A DNA stretch of 64,000 nucleotides from positions 998,501 through 1,062,500 of the forward strand of contig JAJTWR010000236.1 of the NCBI GenBank assembly GCA_021613335.1, given 5' to 3'. The translations under genes were made by a program, and so were the position numbers. The notes under the pieces were generated by a model that did no database searches, was not told where the DNA came from, and worked only from the letters and a program-made list of their open reading frames with translations. Positions 1 through 55,126 of the stretch are shown here, piece after piece. This DNA comes from Whitmania pigra (Eukaryota > Annelida > Clitellata > Hirudinida > Haemopidae). How positions within the stretch are numbered: the first letter of the stretch is position 1; each line of letters begins with the position of its first letter.

Positions 1-979
1 AGTTTTTATGAATGATGTATTCGTGCGCCGAGTTTGGGCTTCATTCATGAAAAAAGGCTTTAAAACAATCAAATAGTTCCTCCTTTTAAAAACAAACACG
101 TCGTTTTCTCAATCTGTAATCAAATCTTTACCTATGAGTAGCAAACAATTTTCAATTTGCAAAGATCTTGTAAACTATACCAAGTACATTTGTCAAAAAC
201 GCTTTTATCGGAGCTGATGAAGTACGAAAAAAAACCTCCTCCCACGCATGCCTAAGCGAAATTTGGCCTCTCTATCGAGACCTGGGTTAGTCCTAGATGC
301 CTGGCGTTTCACCGCTAATGGCTAATTCAATTCAATTCGGCGTTAAGAAGCCGATAAAATGTTTAGATTATTGACTGGCCTGCACAGCGTATTTCTACAT
401 TCGAGAGGATAATTAATCGGGCCGATTGCATTTATTTATTCCTCGCAACAAGGCTGACGACACTCGTAAGCGAAGATTTACAGTATCCGTAGTTGTGACT
501 GTTGAAATCAAAAAACTCTCAAAGAGAAAGAAGCGAATGCGTGACTTTAATTATTTGTACGATTCGTGATTTTTGTTTTTAATCAGATCTGCAGAATTTC
601 ATAACATGAAGAAGGTTTGTTCAGAGTTTTGTTAACTTCCAAAAATATTCCTCATTGCATTATACAACATAATTATCTGTAACGTCTTTCCAAATTTGAT
701 TTCATTGTCTATAGTTTTCATTCTACAATTTTTACTTCTGAGGAAATATTTCACCAATCCAGATAACAAATCTTAAAATTATGTTTGTGTTTTTCACTAT
801 ATCAAAGCCATCATTGTCTATTGATTTTTTGTTTAGAAACTGTGAGACCTCGACTGCACTGTACATTATGTGTCTACATTTGACTTAAGCTGATGATATT
901 TCACACTGAAATATGTTCTTAAAATGTTTATGATCATCATCATCATCATCATTATCTGATTAAGCAATTGAATTTTCAG
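1..979. other. Non-coding DNA upstream of the first zinc-finger exon (probable intron)
   Basis: No convincing exon is visible in either strand. The stretch is AT-rich and has a short ATC run at about 932-954. It ends in the splice acceptor TTTTCAG at 973-979. Because the first recognised exon begins at an acceptor rather than at a start codon, this stretch is most simply the last part of an intron whose upstream exons lie outside the window. Confidence 0.5.
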
Positions 980-16682
<15,703 letters not shown>

Positions 16683-17149
16683 GTGATCGAACATGAGGAA
16701 CAAAATTATATGAAGAGGTGGAAGACGGATACAACTCGAGGGAAAGGATGGAATGATTGAATTGAACAAACATTCGTCATTGGTGAAGACTCGTGATTCA
16801 TTAAATTTATATTTATTTTGTTAAGTAATGTATTATTAATATCAACGATATTATTAATATATTTTTTATTATTATATTGGGAGTTCATTGCTTTGATTGA
16901 ATTTACATTTATTTTGTTGAGTAATGTATTAATTAATTATTTAATGGAAGTAAGTCATTGTATTATTAATAACGACATTAATTCGGTTTGGCGAACATTT
17001 TTAATGAATTGATCAACTTTTTTTTTTAATTTTTATTACTTTTAATGTTTTATTTTGTTCAAAGTGACAACACGTGTTCGTCAGTGGAGCGTTACTAGTG
17101 TGAATAATGGGTGCATTTGCGATCTTAACAGGTTGCGAGACGTCTGCCC

Positions 17150-17282
17150 GTCATCTTTACCATCATCATCGCCATCATCATCATCATAATCATCGTCATC
17201 ACCATCGCCATCGTGATCATTACCATCATAATTATCATCGTAATTCTCACAATCATTACCATCGCCATCGTAATTATCATCG

Positions 17283-17313
<31 letters not shown>

Positions 17314-17415
17314 TCACGTCAGGCCTTCTCTCATTGTGTCCACGTGGATCGTGATTACCAAGTGACTGCTACGTTCGTACAGGGATGTTATTGTTCATAT
17401 TGTATTTCCTGTCGT

Positions 17416-17465
<50 letters not shown>

Positions 17466-17480
17466 GTTGTTGTTGTTGTT

Positions 17481-17513
<33 letters not shown>

Positions 17514-17542
17514 ATTATTATTATTTATTATTATTATTATTA

Positions 17543-17573
<31 letters not shown>

Positions 17574-17712
17574 GCTATTATTATTATTATTATTATTATT
17601 ATTGTTGTTGTTGTTGTTGTTGTTGTTATTATTATTATTGCTATTATTATTATTGTTATTATTATTATTATTATTGTTGTTGTTGTTGTTGTTGTTGTTG
17701 TTATTATTATTA
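17150..17712. repeat. ATC and TTA/TTG microsatellite cluster
   Basis: Imperfect ATC runs (17156-17315) are followed, after a unique stretch of about 100 bp, by alternating TTA and TTG blocks (17419-17712). The long poly-Leu, poly-Ile and poly-Asn frames here are repeat translations. Confidence 0.95.
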
Positions 17713-19411
17713 ATTATTTTCTCACTGGGCTTCTTCTGGGTTTCATTCGCCTTCCTTCGATTCCCCAAGAGTGGCTTAACTTTCGGGTTTTCCCAAAACT
17801 GATTATAAATAACTCGTCGTCGTGTGTTCGGTTTGTAAGGATGGCTTCATTTGAATTATTACGCAATCTCATCGGCTTGTTGATTAAGGTTTCTATTGTG
17901 TCTCGAAAAAGCCACGGGCCTGTTGTTGTTGTCGTCGTTGTTGTTGTTTTGATTTGTTGAGAGGCCAGATAATTTTGTTGTTGTTGTTGTTGCTTAATTC
18001 GCTTTATTTTCAAGAGTGTAGTTGAAGAATCACAAAAATCAAATGATGAAGGAACTAATTTGACTTGTACAGTACCGAATCTGATTTGTACGATTTGTTG
18101 TTGATCTTGATAATGATGGCTATGACGATGATGATGGTAATGATGATGATGTTGTTTGTCCGCTTTCATCCAGTGATACGATCGGCTCCCTTGGAATTCT
18201 TAAATTGATTGAATCCTTCACTGATCAGACACGTTCTCCCCTTACTCTGGTTATTTATTATCGCTCGTTACAGCAGCTGTTCCCTTGTTTACTTTTCATG
18301 GTAACGTAACCATAGCGACGAGGACGCTAACACTCAGATAAACTATTATAATTACATTAAACTTTACAACTCAATGAACTGTTAGTGCAATATTAATTAA
18401 TGAATTTATTTATTAATTAGTTAGTTAATGACTTCTCTGGCGGAGTCACGTTTCTAAACCTCATTTCGTCACAGGTTGCCCTCATTAAGTACTTTCGTGG
18501 CTTGTTGTGATAAATTGTTACTTGTTCCCATCACATGTGCGATGGAAGTCCACCTGCTCCTAAGAACAGTGACTTGAATTTTGTGCGATTGTCGCTTTCT
18601 CGTTTATCGAATTTTATTTTTCTCTCGTTCATTCTTTGTGTGAGGTCGAATTAATTGTTTGTTAATAAGATTCGCATCAGTTTTTAACGTTGAACTTTTT
18701 ACTTTAAACTCGCTCGCTCGCCTATTCCTCACTTAGTATTCGCTCGAATCACCGCCAGTTCGTAGACGACCCACTACCCTTAATTTAGTTTAATTTAATT
18801 TTATTTTATTTAGTTTAATTTAATTTAACTTAGTCCCTTAAATGGAGAACAATGATTGGCTAATCATGCTTTATCTTTCATTATTTCACGGTTTCAAAGC
18901 GTTGACGAATCGACTTGACTTGATTTTAGACATTGACGGTGTGATTGTGATGACGATCATTTGAAAGAAATTTCCTGGTTCATCCCTACAACCCTGTCCT
19001 AATTTTATCTTCTTTTTTTTTTTTTTAATATCTGCCAGTCATCTCTCCCCAGGGCGGGTTATCAAGCGCATCTTAACGATTGAAGCCTCTCATGCGTGAC
19101 CCCCTTTTTTAGATAGCCTTCCATCTTTCGTTCGTGTTTTGTCAGTTGCGTGGTTGAACAGAACAGAAACAAGATAAAGACGGAACAAATTTCCTAGCAA
19201 TTATTTTTTCCCGTTGGCTGAAAATATGTTTAATTCCTTCTTGAATGATTTTCGAGTTTAATTAATTAATCAATTAATTAATTTACTTTAATTAATTTAA
19301 ATTTCCTTCTCAATCGAGTGATTTCTTCCACGTACTTTTTACGAAAACGTGTTCGTAAATGAAAATGACTTGAACAACGGTGTCGTGGAATTAAAATAGT
19401 ATTTTTTCCCG

Positions 19412-19570
19412 GCACATCATCGTCGTCGTCGTCGTCGTCTGCATCATCTGCATCATCATCATCATCTGCATCATCATCATCATCATCTGCATCATCATCA
19501 TCATCTGCATCATCATCATCATCTGCATCATCATCATCATCATCATCTGCATCATCATCATCATCATCTG
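19412..19570. repeat. ATC microsatellite with periodic TGC
   Basis: ATC runs of three to six units are separated by single CTG/TGC units, giving a higher-order period of 15-21 bp. Confidence 0.92.
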
Positions 19571-19727
19571 TAGAGTTTTCATCATCAACAGATGGACCGT
19601 CGCGTCCAGGAGTTTTAGTCTCTTCTTCTTCTTCAGGAAATTATTCGCCGAATTATGTAGCGCTGCATGAGTCGATTTTTAATTTTATTTTTTAAAAATT
19701 ATTTTTTATTATCCGTTGCGAACCTAG

Positions 19728-19795
19728 ATGATCAGGGCAATGTTCCCCTAGCCGAGATGACTTGGATGACACTGGCGTCAGTGGTCTATGCTCGT
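19728..19795 (+). CDS. Weak candidate exon downstream of SANT
   Basis: After acceptor GCGAACCTAG, two bases would complete the codon left open by the SANT exon. The frame then reads DQGNVPLAEMTWMTLASVVYA up to a possible donor GCTC|GTTTAG. Phase is compatible with the SANT exon upstream and the candidate at 20184 downstream. I recognise no family motif, so this is speculative. Confidence 0.2.
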
Positions 19796-20183
19796 TTAGG
19801 ATTATCGCACGCTCTTTTGAGTGTAATGATAATGATAATAATAATGATGATGATGATGATGATGATGATAATGATAATAATAATGATGATGATGATGATG
19901 AGGATAATATTAGAGGCACCCCTAGTTTGTGTGCATCTAATCTTTGACTTTAATCTGATAAATAATCTTTAAGATGTTCTCAGGAGTACTGAAATGTTTC
20001 TAATTATAAAAATATAACTCGAAATATATTTTTTTGAATCCGTCTTTTGAGATATGAGGTTATATAAGTTATGTATAAGTTCACCTTTTAATAGCACAAT
20101 CTTCAGATTAGGATTAAAAATTCAAAGGCCACTTCTGAAAGGATTTGTAAATTGTGTCATATTTTTTTGTTTTCTAAACGCAG

Positions 20184-20231
20184 GTGGTCCGGTGTACCAG
20201 CCACTGAAGTGTTCGACTGCAGACCCAAAGG
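20184..20231 (+). CDS. Candidate small exon downstream of SANT
   Basis: It sits after a strong acceptor (TTTTTTTGTTTTCTAAACGCAG) and ends AAAG|GTAGTG. Entering with two bases, as the SANT exon requires, it reads GGPVYQPLKCSTADPK and leaves in phase 1. The local sequence is more GC-rich than its surroundings. It could be a 3' exon of the zinc-finger gene. No motif is recognised. Confidence 0.35.
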
Positions 20232-23200
20232 GTAGTGACGTAAGACACGTCATAAAACAATCATTCACACTTGTGTCTAGGCATATAACTTACCGGTCTC
20301 ATTTCACCATAAATTCCATTCTGCGCCATATTGCCACACGCATTAACCCGGGGAACGAATTTAAAAAAAAAATGTTTCAATTTCAAGTTATTTTTTTTTA
20401 TAAAGTACGTAATCTGCCCATTTAGGAAATTTCCTTTTACTGAAATTGGCATGCAGAACTGATTTTGTAGAAGCTGATTAAGAACATAAAGTGGATCGGA
20501 TAACATTCGTCTGGCCTCAAGCGCTCTATTTTTGTAGCTCATAACTTTCTCAAAGTGACCCATAAAGATGCATTTTTGTCGAGTAGGTCTTATCTCTCAA
20601 GTCCTTCACTTATCTGCGTAGATGACCTTGACTTCTAGGTTATTATTTCATAGGGATGTTTACGGAATTCGGTAATTGTGGTTAAGTAGAAAATCATTAA
20701 GACAATTATTTGTTTCAAACCGTTTTATCGTTGACTTTTGTATCTTCAAAAAAATTATAATTCTCCATTTTTGGTTATGTCCACGTAGCAGATATTTTAT
20801 TTTGTTCTAACAATTATTTTAAACTGTGTACAGTTTGTATACAAGACTCGAGAGCTTTTCTTGCAAATCAATTTTAATATTTTAATATTTTAATATTTTA
20901 ATATGCTTTTATCCGACTAACTTCTGCCCGAAACCCAAAGAGATCTCACATTGGCGTGGCAAAGTATTCTTCAGAAACTGAATCGCTCCAATATCGTTTA
21001 TAATTTTAAAAGACTTCTCTGATTTCAATCAATCAGGCCCCGAAAAAATGAAATTAATGATGAGAAAAATGCTTAGAAATTTTTTCAATATATTATTATT
21101 TCATATTATTCATTAGTTCGCACCCAAGCGAAAACAAAAATGAACTCTATTAAGACATGTTTATTCGTAATAATCGCATTCAAGTCTCAAATCGAAGGGA
21201 AACCAACCTCATAATTGCAGGCTGAAATCATAGAATACTCCAACAAAACACCTGCCTAATTGCTAAACGGGATGAGCGAAGATGAAAGGGAGTCTTAAGG
21301 AAAATTGAACGCTGAATCCCGTGGATATCCGAGGATTAAAGAAGGCCAGGCAATAAATTTCCTTTCCACTTCATCATGGAAAAAGGCTTAATTTTTGTTT
21401 GTCCTATCTGTTTTTCGATTCCTTGATTCTTGTTCCAAAATCTGACGCACTTGATTGTAAAACCACGCTTGAGTTTTCTTAATCGAAACGGATCGATTGT
21501 TAGTATTATATTATTATTATTATTATTAGATTATTAAGTTTGCTGTCTTTAAATTGACTTTTGTTACTTTTGTTAACTCTCGATGCTTCACTTATTGGAA
21601 CCTGCCCTGTGGAGGTGGACTAATGTTGACAAAAGAAAGAATTGATTTTCCAAGAATCTTCTCGAAGACTCGTCTTAATTGCGCTCCTAATGCAAGCAGT
21701 TTCTCCATTTATCGATGTCATTTATCTCTAGATGTAAAGGTAGATATTAAAATAGTAGAATATAAATAACTTTAAATGCTTAAATATTTCTTACTCAACT
21801 GTGTCCATTTGAACATTTGGAAACTCAAAAGCAGTTTAAGGGAAATTTTATATATTTTCCCGCCATTTAAACAATAAAAACGAATTACATTTGAAGCTAC
21901 GAAAATAAATCAAGCTAAACCCGACAAAAGATGGATGCTGTTTCCTCAACACGAGAAAAGAACAAATTCCTTCACTGGAGCACATCTTTACGCACGTACA
22001 GGCAGAAATATAGATGTGTGTCTTTTCAATATTATTGCAGATATTTTTTAGAAGTATTATTATATACGGATATTCTTTTAAATATTAATGCGAATATTTT
22101 TTGAAATATTGTTACAAATATTTTTTGAAATTTTATTAGAGGTGTTTCTCCTAAATATTTTTGTAAGGACCACTGCAATCGTCTGACCAGTCCACTGGTT
22201 ACGATGTCAACTTCTCAACTTCTTAACTCTCTACTTATTCGTCTTGTAATAAATCGTAAATGGTGAAGAAGATTGTCGATTAATTCGTAAGGTCCATACC
22301 GATTAGATAGTGCCTCTTATTCTGTCTTAACTCCTCCCATGTCCTAAATTAAATATTCAGAAAAATAAAAACCAGAAATCAACAAAAAATATTCGATATA
22401 TATGATCTATATGATGTATATGTTCATAAGCAAGTCGTAAGTGAGTCAGCAAGACTGAATGAATTTGTTTTATTTAATTAGTTAATTAAATTAAATTTAA
22501 TTAAATTCATTCTCTCAAAATCTGATCTCCCACGTCGATGGAATGCAATTGAAGGGAATTAGTTACCGGAATTCCAACTCTCATTTGCGCCATGAAAAGC
22601 GCCAAAATGGTCAAGTGATGGCGACCTCCTAATCCGCGGAGGCTCCATAAATTGGCTCTTCGGAAGTATTGGCTTTCTCGTAAGCCAGAAAGGTCTACAA
22701 AGAAGCTTTACTAAGCAAAGCACCTGAAATCTGCTTTGAAATGTCATCATATATTCCTACAGATGATGAACTATTTCAACTCTTTCATTAGATTACATCA
22801 CCCATTCGAACATACCAATACATCACTAAATTACATTACGCTTTCAGAAAATAATATGTCCTCTTGAAGTCACTATTTAAAACGTTTGGAGCTTTCAAGT
22901 TTATGAGAAATTTTATGATATTTAACAAAAAGACATATTTTATAATTTTGTGTTAATTTAAGGATACCGTAATATGTTTTTTCAATACTCAGTTCATAAT
23001 TTGTTGCGTCTGTAAGAAAATAAAGTCTTTCTTGTAACACCACCTGGAACAACACAACTGTACTTCGATTAATTATTATTAATAAGTAATAATTTAATAA
23101 ATTAATTATTGTATGTTTGTAAAATGTAAATCCAAATAAATGTTGAGACTCAAATCATCAACTTCGTTCATTTTCAACATCTTAAGGAAGCGTCTGTTAT

Positions 23201-25832
23201 TTTTTATTTTGCCAGGTATTTTCAGTGCAAGTATGATACATAGCATGTGTACGCGATGGGAAAATGGTTTTATTCAATTTTTAAACGGAGATAACATTTT
23301 AATTGACATTTATTAATAATCATGATTAAAAGATTTTAAATTCTGAGAAAGGACAGTTCAGCCAGTGGACATGACATTTAAGTCCTCAATATTGAAAGCC
23401 TCTGGTCACGGCATGAGGACATACGTTCAGAAAGATATGAAAATTAGAGGTTCAATTTTCTCGTAAATCGATCTTTTAAATGCAAAAAAAAATAGATCCG
23501 TATAAAAACGAGAATAAGAAAAATATTAAATTTCAATTAAATAAATCCATAACAAGAGAAGTGATAATGTAAGAAATAAAGCTATAATCTTGAAAATAAA
23601 AAATAAAGATATTAACGTCATTAAGAGACGTAATATAAAAATTCAAGCTTGATAGAAAATCATTAAACCTTGCAAACAGAGCAAGCGGTGTGATGCAAAT
23701 ATTAATATAAAAAAATACTCATAAAAAAAAGAAATATAAATAAAATATAAAAGAAACTCAATATTCATCTCCATGTAAACAAATCCTCAAAGTTCTGACT
23801 CATGTTTTCGACATCCAGATGGTCCTCGTTAGACTAGAGACGTGGGCAGGCCAAAAAAGTGGACTTAAAAAAATGTCAGACAGCCACTACATCACAAGGA
23901 CAGGATATCGACTTTCTGTCAGGACTGTACACTTCAACATCGCAACTGATTGAGTGAAGAAAATGTAGTCACGTGATCTGTTCAACAGCATTTTGAAAAA
24001 AGAAGAAGGAAGGATCACAAAGATGCACAAAATGAATTGTTAAATAATTTCTGTAAAATGTCCTTTAAAGATATTTGAGTGTTTTCGCTTAAAATAAATT
24101 GATTCACGAGGACAAGATTGGAGAAGCGACAGGCAAAGAAAAAAGCGAAACTAGAATTTATCCGCTATACTCGATAAACACAAAAGTTTTAAAAAAAAAA
24201 TCCATCCCAAAGTGTCACAGTAAGCAACGGGCTTCAGATCGAAAGTCAGCCATTCAAACTTCTCGGACTCAATAACAAGATCACAAGATCACAAGATCAC
24301 AAGATCACAAGATCACAAATTGAAAGACTCAGTTCCAATTGTTTCAGCCTTTCGTGAAAAAGAATTTCACGGAATTGCACTCCGGGCACCAGTCCTTTTC
24401 GTTGATTTTTTATTGAATTCACCGCTGGATTTGATTAGGAAACGTTCGCCAAAAGAAAGGTTCCCGATTGATTGAAAATTATAGTGATCATGCGGATGCA
24501 GTTTGAAGGTCACACTGGTGCTGTGATAGATTATAGACACGCTAGACTCCCGGACTAACAGTATCCCCGTCCCGGCATTATTAAAGCCAGAATAAACCCC
24601 TGGAGATTGGACTAATTGGGTCCGTGTTTGCCTACTTTGCTATACTTCAAACAACTGGAGATGGCTTGACGAACACCCCAGAGATGAAAAATCATTTTTC
24701 GTGGAAGAAACGTCTTTCTATCCTCTCCTCCTTTTTCCTGCTGGTTATCTGATCGGCCAATAATTCAGCAACTGCCATCTTTGTCATGTCAACAATTCCT
24801 TCCGGTTATGAAGGAAGAATAACGGTGACTTTTCGAGTGGTGTAGCATGTTGTGGACACGCGATGGGAAGCAAGAGAGACAGACTGCACACGCCTCGGTC
24901 TCCAATTTTTGTACGCCTTCAGCAGAAGCTCTGCGTGCGTACGATTGCCCAGACTCTAGGCAATAAAGCCTCAAACAAAACAATAGTTATTCGACAACAA
25001 AGGGATGATCCAGAAAACTGTCACGAATGTAACAGCCATGTAACGCTAGTCACTGATCAGCTTTTTAATTCTTGCTACTAAACAAAAGGCGAGAGATGGT
25101 GAAATTGGAAGAGAGGGGAAGGACGGAGCATGGAAAGGGAAGGAATCAGGTGAGATAATATGAGAGTCTGAGCCATCTTATTGATCTGGACGACCACAAA
25201 CTCATTCACACTCGGGCCTGCTTGCGCCTGGCAAGCGTTTCAAGCATGAAAATCCCTCCGCTTAAAATTAAAACAAAGCTTCGTGCGAAAATAAATATGG
25301 ACGCATCGGTGCCGTGTTGAAGTCAAATCAGATTCTTTTCAACCTTGGCAATCGTTGACCTTTTTATAGTTTCGTTTGACATAAAATAAACAAAGACATT
25401 CTGCTTCATCCAATTTTCTCCGATCATTAGAAAGATAATTTGGAGAAACTTTTGTTATCAGCCGACAGGTCAAGACGCCAGAGATCAGTATTTTCATAAT
25501 CTCTCTTTAGAACGTACGCGAAGCTGGGAGATATAAACAGCAGGCGAATTGAAAACACAAGTATTTTCACATCGAATGGTTTTGCGAACGGTTCAGACAA
25601 ATATAGTTCAATAATCTCACGAGTAACCGATATTTATTGCTAAACGTCGGACGACGGACGCAACAGCCGACAGCAGATGAACTCGGATAAATAGACTGTC
25701 GCTAAAAGTGAAGCAGAAATATTAGAATTTAGCGAAGGATTTTCGTGAAAGACAAATCGAGGATACAAATTATTATTTAAAAAAAATTATTTTGACGCTG
25801 AAATGTCGAGAGAGTAATGAAAAACTTGAAAA

Positions 25833-51204
<25,372 letters not shown>

Positions 51205-51308
51205 AATGAAATGCAAAGATAAAAAAAAAAGCAAAGATAAATGGCGGGAAAAGTTTCAGAAGATGATGCTGTTGTTGTTATTTTGTTTTTTTTTTTGCGA
51301 CCTGACAG

Positions 51309-51369
51309 GAATCTGCTGACGGATGACACGAAGAGTTTGAAAAAAGATTTCAAAAAACAATTCGAGCAG
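51309..51369 (+). CDS. RP2: Candidate alternative RP2 exon 10
   Basis: A strong acceptor (poly-T then GCGACCTGACAG) and donor CAG|GTTTGT bracket 61 nt. If exon 9 ends at 51200 instead of the stop, phase is kept and the tail continues NLLTDDTKSLKKDFKKQFEQ. GTTTGT is the donor used by RP2 exons 5 and 7. It is lineage-specific if real; human RP2 ends before this point. Support is splice signals and phase only. Confidence 0.45.
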
Positions 51370-52117
51370 GTTTGTTGCCGCTGCTCCCTCGATTCGTGTG
51401 CTTGTAGTCTGCGGTAAGTACTACGAGCGTTTTCTGGGCGTTAGGCGTCTCTGGGCAGATTGCGGACTACTTTCTGTCTCGCATTTGTGCGTCGATTGCG
51501 TACTCCTCGGCATGAAGGTTTGCGACGATGTACGATAGATCTGTGTAGTTTACTGGTATGTTCTGTACGTCCGAGGCCCTCCTGGAAATAGTGGTACTTC
51601 GTGCTTGCCTGTTGATGCATTCATGCATTCGTGCATTCGTGCATTCATGCTCTGGCTGTAACCTTACTTTGTACACCGACTACATTTGACCGCTATGATA
51701 AATGTTTTGGCAGATCCATTTATCGTTTGGGAAAACCCTGAGCTTATTTGGCCGGCCAGCGTGTGACGTTTTGTGCTGGTTTAAAAGAAAAAATAGCGCT
51801 ACATAAATTTGCATTTAAAGGTTTTGTTTCTCTGCGAGTGAAAATCTCCTTTCGTTTGTGAAAGAAGAAAAAGTGATGCGTTCGACTTTTGGATGAGCGG
51901 CGCAGATTCGGTAATCGGCCAACGTAGTTTTTGATGCCTCGTTTGTTTATTTTTAAATTTTTCTTTATATTTTCTCATTTTTATTTTTATTTTTTTTTTA
52001 CTCCACGAAATCTGTTTCTGATTATTCCAGAGTTTTCCGAGACGAACATGTTGAGTTTTTTTTTAATTTATTATTTATTTTTATTTTTTTTTGGACCTCC
52101 AACTTACTGCATTCAGA

Positions 52118-52335
52118 TTGTTGTTGTTGTTGTTGTTGTGCGAAATTGTCGCTCGTTCAAATCATGGGAGATGTCGTCTGCCGCGAATGGCGTCGATGTT
52201 GTTGTTGTGTTTGTTGTCATCGTTGTTGTTGCTTCTGCTGATGTTGTTGTTTCTGCTGATGTTGATGTTGATGATGTTGTTGTTGATGTTGTTGTTGTTG
52301 CTGATGTTGTTGTTGTTGTTGTTGTTGTTTCTGCT
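52118..52335. repeat. (GTT)n microsatellite with GCT/GAT variants
   Basis: Interrupted GTT units between RP2 and CFAP161. Frames on both strands (Val, Leu, Thr, Asn runs) are repeat translations. Confidence 0.92.
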
Positions 52336-53858
52336 GGTTGATGGACTCCCACGTTGATGTTTCGATCTGTTAAAGTTGACGAAAATACTGAACAAGAAGA
52401 TTGAACGAATGCATCGAATTGTGAATGAATCGAGATGAATTTGTCACACGACACCGTTCGCCGTTTCTAGCAAATATTTATTTAAATGTCTGCCGCAACA
52501 ATATGGCGTTTCCATGTCAACGACTTTGGCGCCACTTTTAGAGTGGAGAGAAACGGAGTAAACATGTGAGGGCAATTTTTTAACTGGTGGCTAAAAATAA
52601 AGTCGTCTGGAATTCCCAGGGTTTTGTTTAATTGAACGTTTTTCAACACAACTGCTTATCTCACACCTTACATGTTTACATGTTGTTGTTGTTGTTGTTG
52701 CTATGATGATTTTGTTGTTCATTTTTGGGGCATATTCTATCGCAGGGTTTTGCACCGTATTTTCTGAATGGATGTATTGACAGGTTTTGTACGCTTCAAT
52801 TCGTTTCTTGTTTCTCTGTGTAGTTATGTGTTTCCCTCACGAGGTATTCGCTTCATTCATTTATTCATTCATTGTTTTGATCAGTCGAATGTCATTCTTA
52901 ATCCCTATTTTTTGCTTTTTCATTTCAATTTAATTTCGATTTAATTTCAATTGCTTCCATTTTAAATTGTCAAATTTCTACGAAATCTCGAATGAAGCAC
53001 TTATAAACGATTGCATGTCGTTGATGACAATGATGATATTGATGATGATGACGATGATGACGATGACGTCTTCGTGGACGATGACGACGATGATGACGAC
53101 GATGATGACTTTCCGAATGAATGACCCCAAGAAAGCTTCAACCTAAAAGTTTTTCACGAGGTTCGTTCGCATTGCAGTAACTGTTCAGTATGGCGAAGGC
53201 ATCTAAAAACGAAGAGGTCGTCTGCAGTTTTGCCGCTCGAAAATCCGAGATTTTTATTTAATTAATCTTTTTTTAAATTATTTTAAATTTTTAAATTTTA
53301 CTTTCCATTTTGCAGTTCTTTGCTCATTTCTGTCTCTTCCTTTTCATTGCATCTCACAGGCAATCAAGCAAACAAATCAATTAATCTTTTTGTTAAAAAA
53401 AATAAATAAATAAAAATTAAAAATAAATACAAAAAAGTTATAAATTAAATAACAAATATAAAATTAAAATTAATAATTATAATTAAAGAATGTAAGAAGA
53501 AAGAAAAATGTTTAAAAAAGAATTAAAAAATGAAAATAAATAACAGAATAAACACATCGAATCATTGTTGAGACAAAAGAAAAACTAATACTTGCATCCT
53601 GTTTTCAAATTCATTCAAACTTCCATGCACTGTTGTTTTTCCGTCTTTCCATCAATTCATTCTTGGCGCCGTTTTAAGCGCTAACATTCATTCATTCATT
53701 CATTCTTTCATTCATTCATTCGATCGACTCGAGATTGCTTTCCGTTATTTGTTTTCTTTGGGTTTTTTTTGTTTTTTTTAGGTTTTTTTTGTTGTTGTTG
53801 TTTTTGTTTTTTAATCGAAACACGTTCTCAAGCCATCCTTTCGAAGATTTTAAGGCAG

Positions 53859-53868
53859 ACGAAAATTG

Positions 53869-53899
<31 letters not shown>

Positions 53900-54005
53900 G
53901 CAACAACAACATCAACACTATCAAGATCAACAACATCAACCTTATCAACAACAACAACAAGGCAACATAAAGTCTGACGGACCACCCACGAGAGGACAGA
54001 ACTGA
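53859..54005 (+). CDS. RP2: Candidate terminal RP2 exon coding a Gln-rich tail
   Basis: After AAGGCAG, preceded by a long T-rich stretch, the frame in the phase left by exon 10 reads TKIDK, a run of 12 Gln, a Gln/His/Tyr-rich stretch and SDGPPTRGQN-stop. It would make a 440-residue isoform with a polyglutamine C terminus. The Gln run is a CAA microsatellite, so the frame could be fortuitous, but the non-repeat end stays open and phase fits. Confidence 0.3.
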
Positions 54006-55039
54006 CCGATAAAGATCTCTTGTACGTGTTGAGTGTCACGTAGTTCTGTTTACAATCTGTTCTGTCCATCTTCGTGTGTGCTTGTGTACGTGTGAACGTG
54101 TGTGTATGTGTGTTTTTAAATCTTACTTTCAGCATTCAATTTCAATCTTCTATTTTTTTTCGTCACTTATTGCGTATTACGGTCGATCGTCCTGAAAATC
54201 TGTTGCAAGCGTCATTATAATTAATTGTCATTATAATATTATAATTAATTAATGATTACGATTTTATAATATTACGTAACTTGAATTTTGTCTTTTATTT
54301 ATTCATTTATTTATTTATTTTTTCTCTTTGATGTCATCGTGTATGTATTACAACGTCCAATAGAATCGAGGCTTTCGTAGTAAGTTTGACCTGCTTCTCA
54401 TGCGTGACCGTACTCATGTGGTAACTTGTAGAAAGTTTGTTGTACGTGATCAGGTCGTGTTACTCATCAAGTACAATTGGTTATTGTAACTGCTATTGTA
54501 GCGCTGTCGATGATCTGTAGCGTTTAATTATTAAACAATTTGGGTTATTACATCTATTTCTCTGTAAAGACTGTAAAGACTACGCTGTTGTAAGAATGAA
54601 CTTACAGAGTGGATTCTGTTTGTGTTTGTGCAAGTTAGCCATGAATTTCAGACGATCAAACGATTTCAATTGTTCATACGACTTGAGGATGGATAAGGAT
54701 TAAACTCGCAGGGGTTTACTTGATTATAAACCTAATGTCGTCAATATGATCAAGGGAAAAAGCGACGAAAATCATCCAGGTTCTATTACAGGTGATCACA
54801 CAATCAACCACGCTTGAGTTCACACTTCTTGTAAAAGTTTTTTTTCGAATAAGTAGCCTCATTTAGTCAACAGGAGACTCTGTGAATCACGCTATGGTAA
54901 TTTTTAATGGTAACAACCTTGGCAATACCGCTGAATTGTTCGAGCATGACAGTCGTCAACGACAATCCAAAATATCTAACGATAAAAATTGAATTAAATT
55001 TCAACAATCATTTCATTTTATGGTGAACAAAATCGCTCA

Positions 55040-55076
<37 letters not shown>

Positions 55077-55126
55077 ATTATTTTATTTATTTTTTTTACT
55101 TTTTAAGAACCCCCGTCTACTTGACA

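Larger units (their letters stand above)
16683..25832. other. 3' part of the zinc-finger gene and intergenic DNA before RP2
   Basis: AT-rich and mostly non-coding. Contents: ATT/GTT/ATC microsatellites (17150-17712, 17915-17990), a TGC-interrupted ATC array (19412-19570), an AATATTTT repeat (20877-20902) and AGATCACAA repeats (24276-24318). Further 3' exons of the zinc-finger gene should lie here. Two phase-compatible candidates are 19728-19795 and 20184-20231. I found no other gene, and no clear end of the upstream transcript. Confidence 0.5.
51205..55126. other. Region between RP2 and CFAP161 stop codons
   Basis: AT-rich. It holds the two candidate RP2 exons (51309-51369, 53859-54005), GTT/GCT microsatellites (52118-52335, 52682-52700), a GAT run (53023-53110), ATTC runs (53680-53720), T-rich stretches and a TTA run (55040-55075). 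Both genes converge here, so 3' UTRs are expected. No third gene is visible. Confidence 0.6.

Noticed and set aside
18297..18320. X-box-like RFX site (GTAACCATAGCGAC) as a ciliary promoter element
   Set aside because: Two mismatches to the consensus, and it lies 7.5 kb upstream of RP2, too far to support a promoter call. No good X-box was seen close to either ciliary gene start.
53192..53262. Short frame MAKASKNEEVVCSF as a small gene or exon
   Set aside because: It follows a usable acceptor but is only about 20 codons long. Its phase fits only a further speculative extension of RP2 through a GTAAGT donor at 51414, and no motif supports it.
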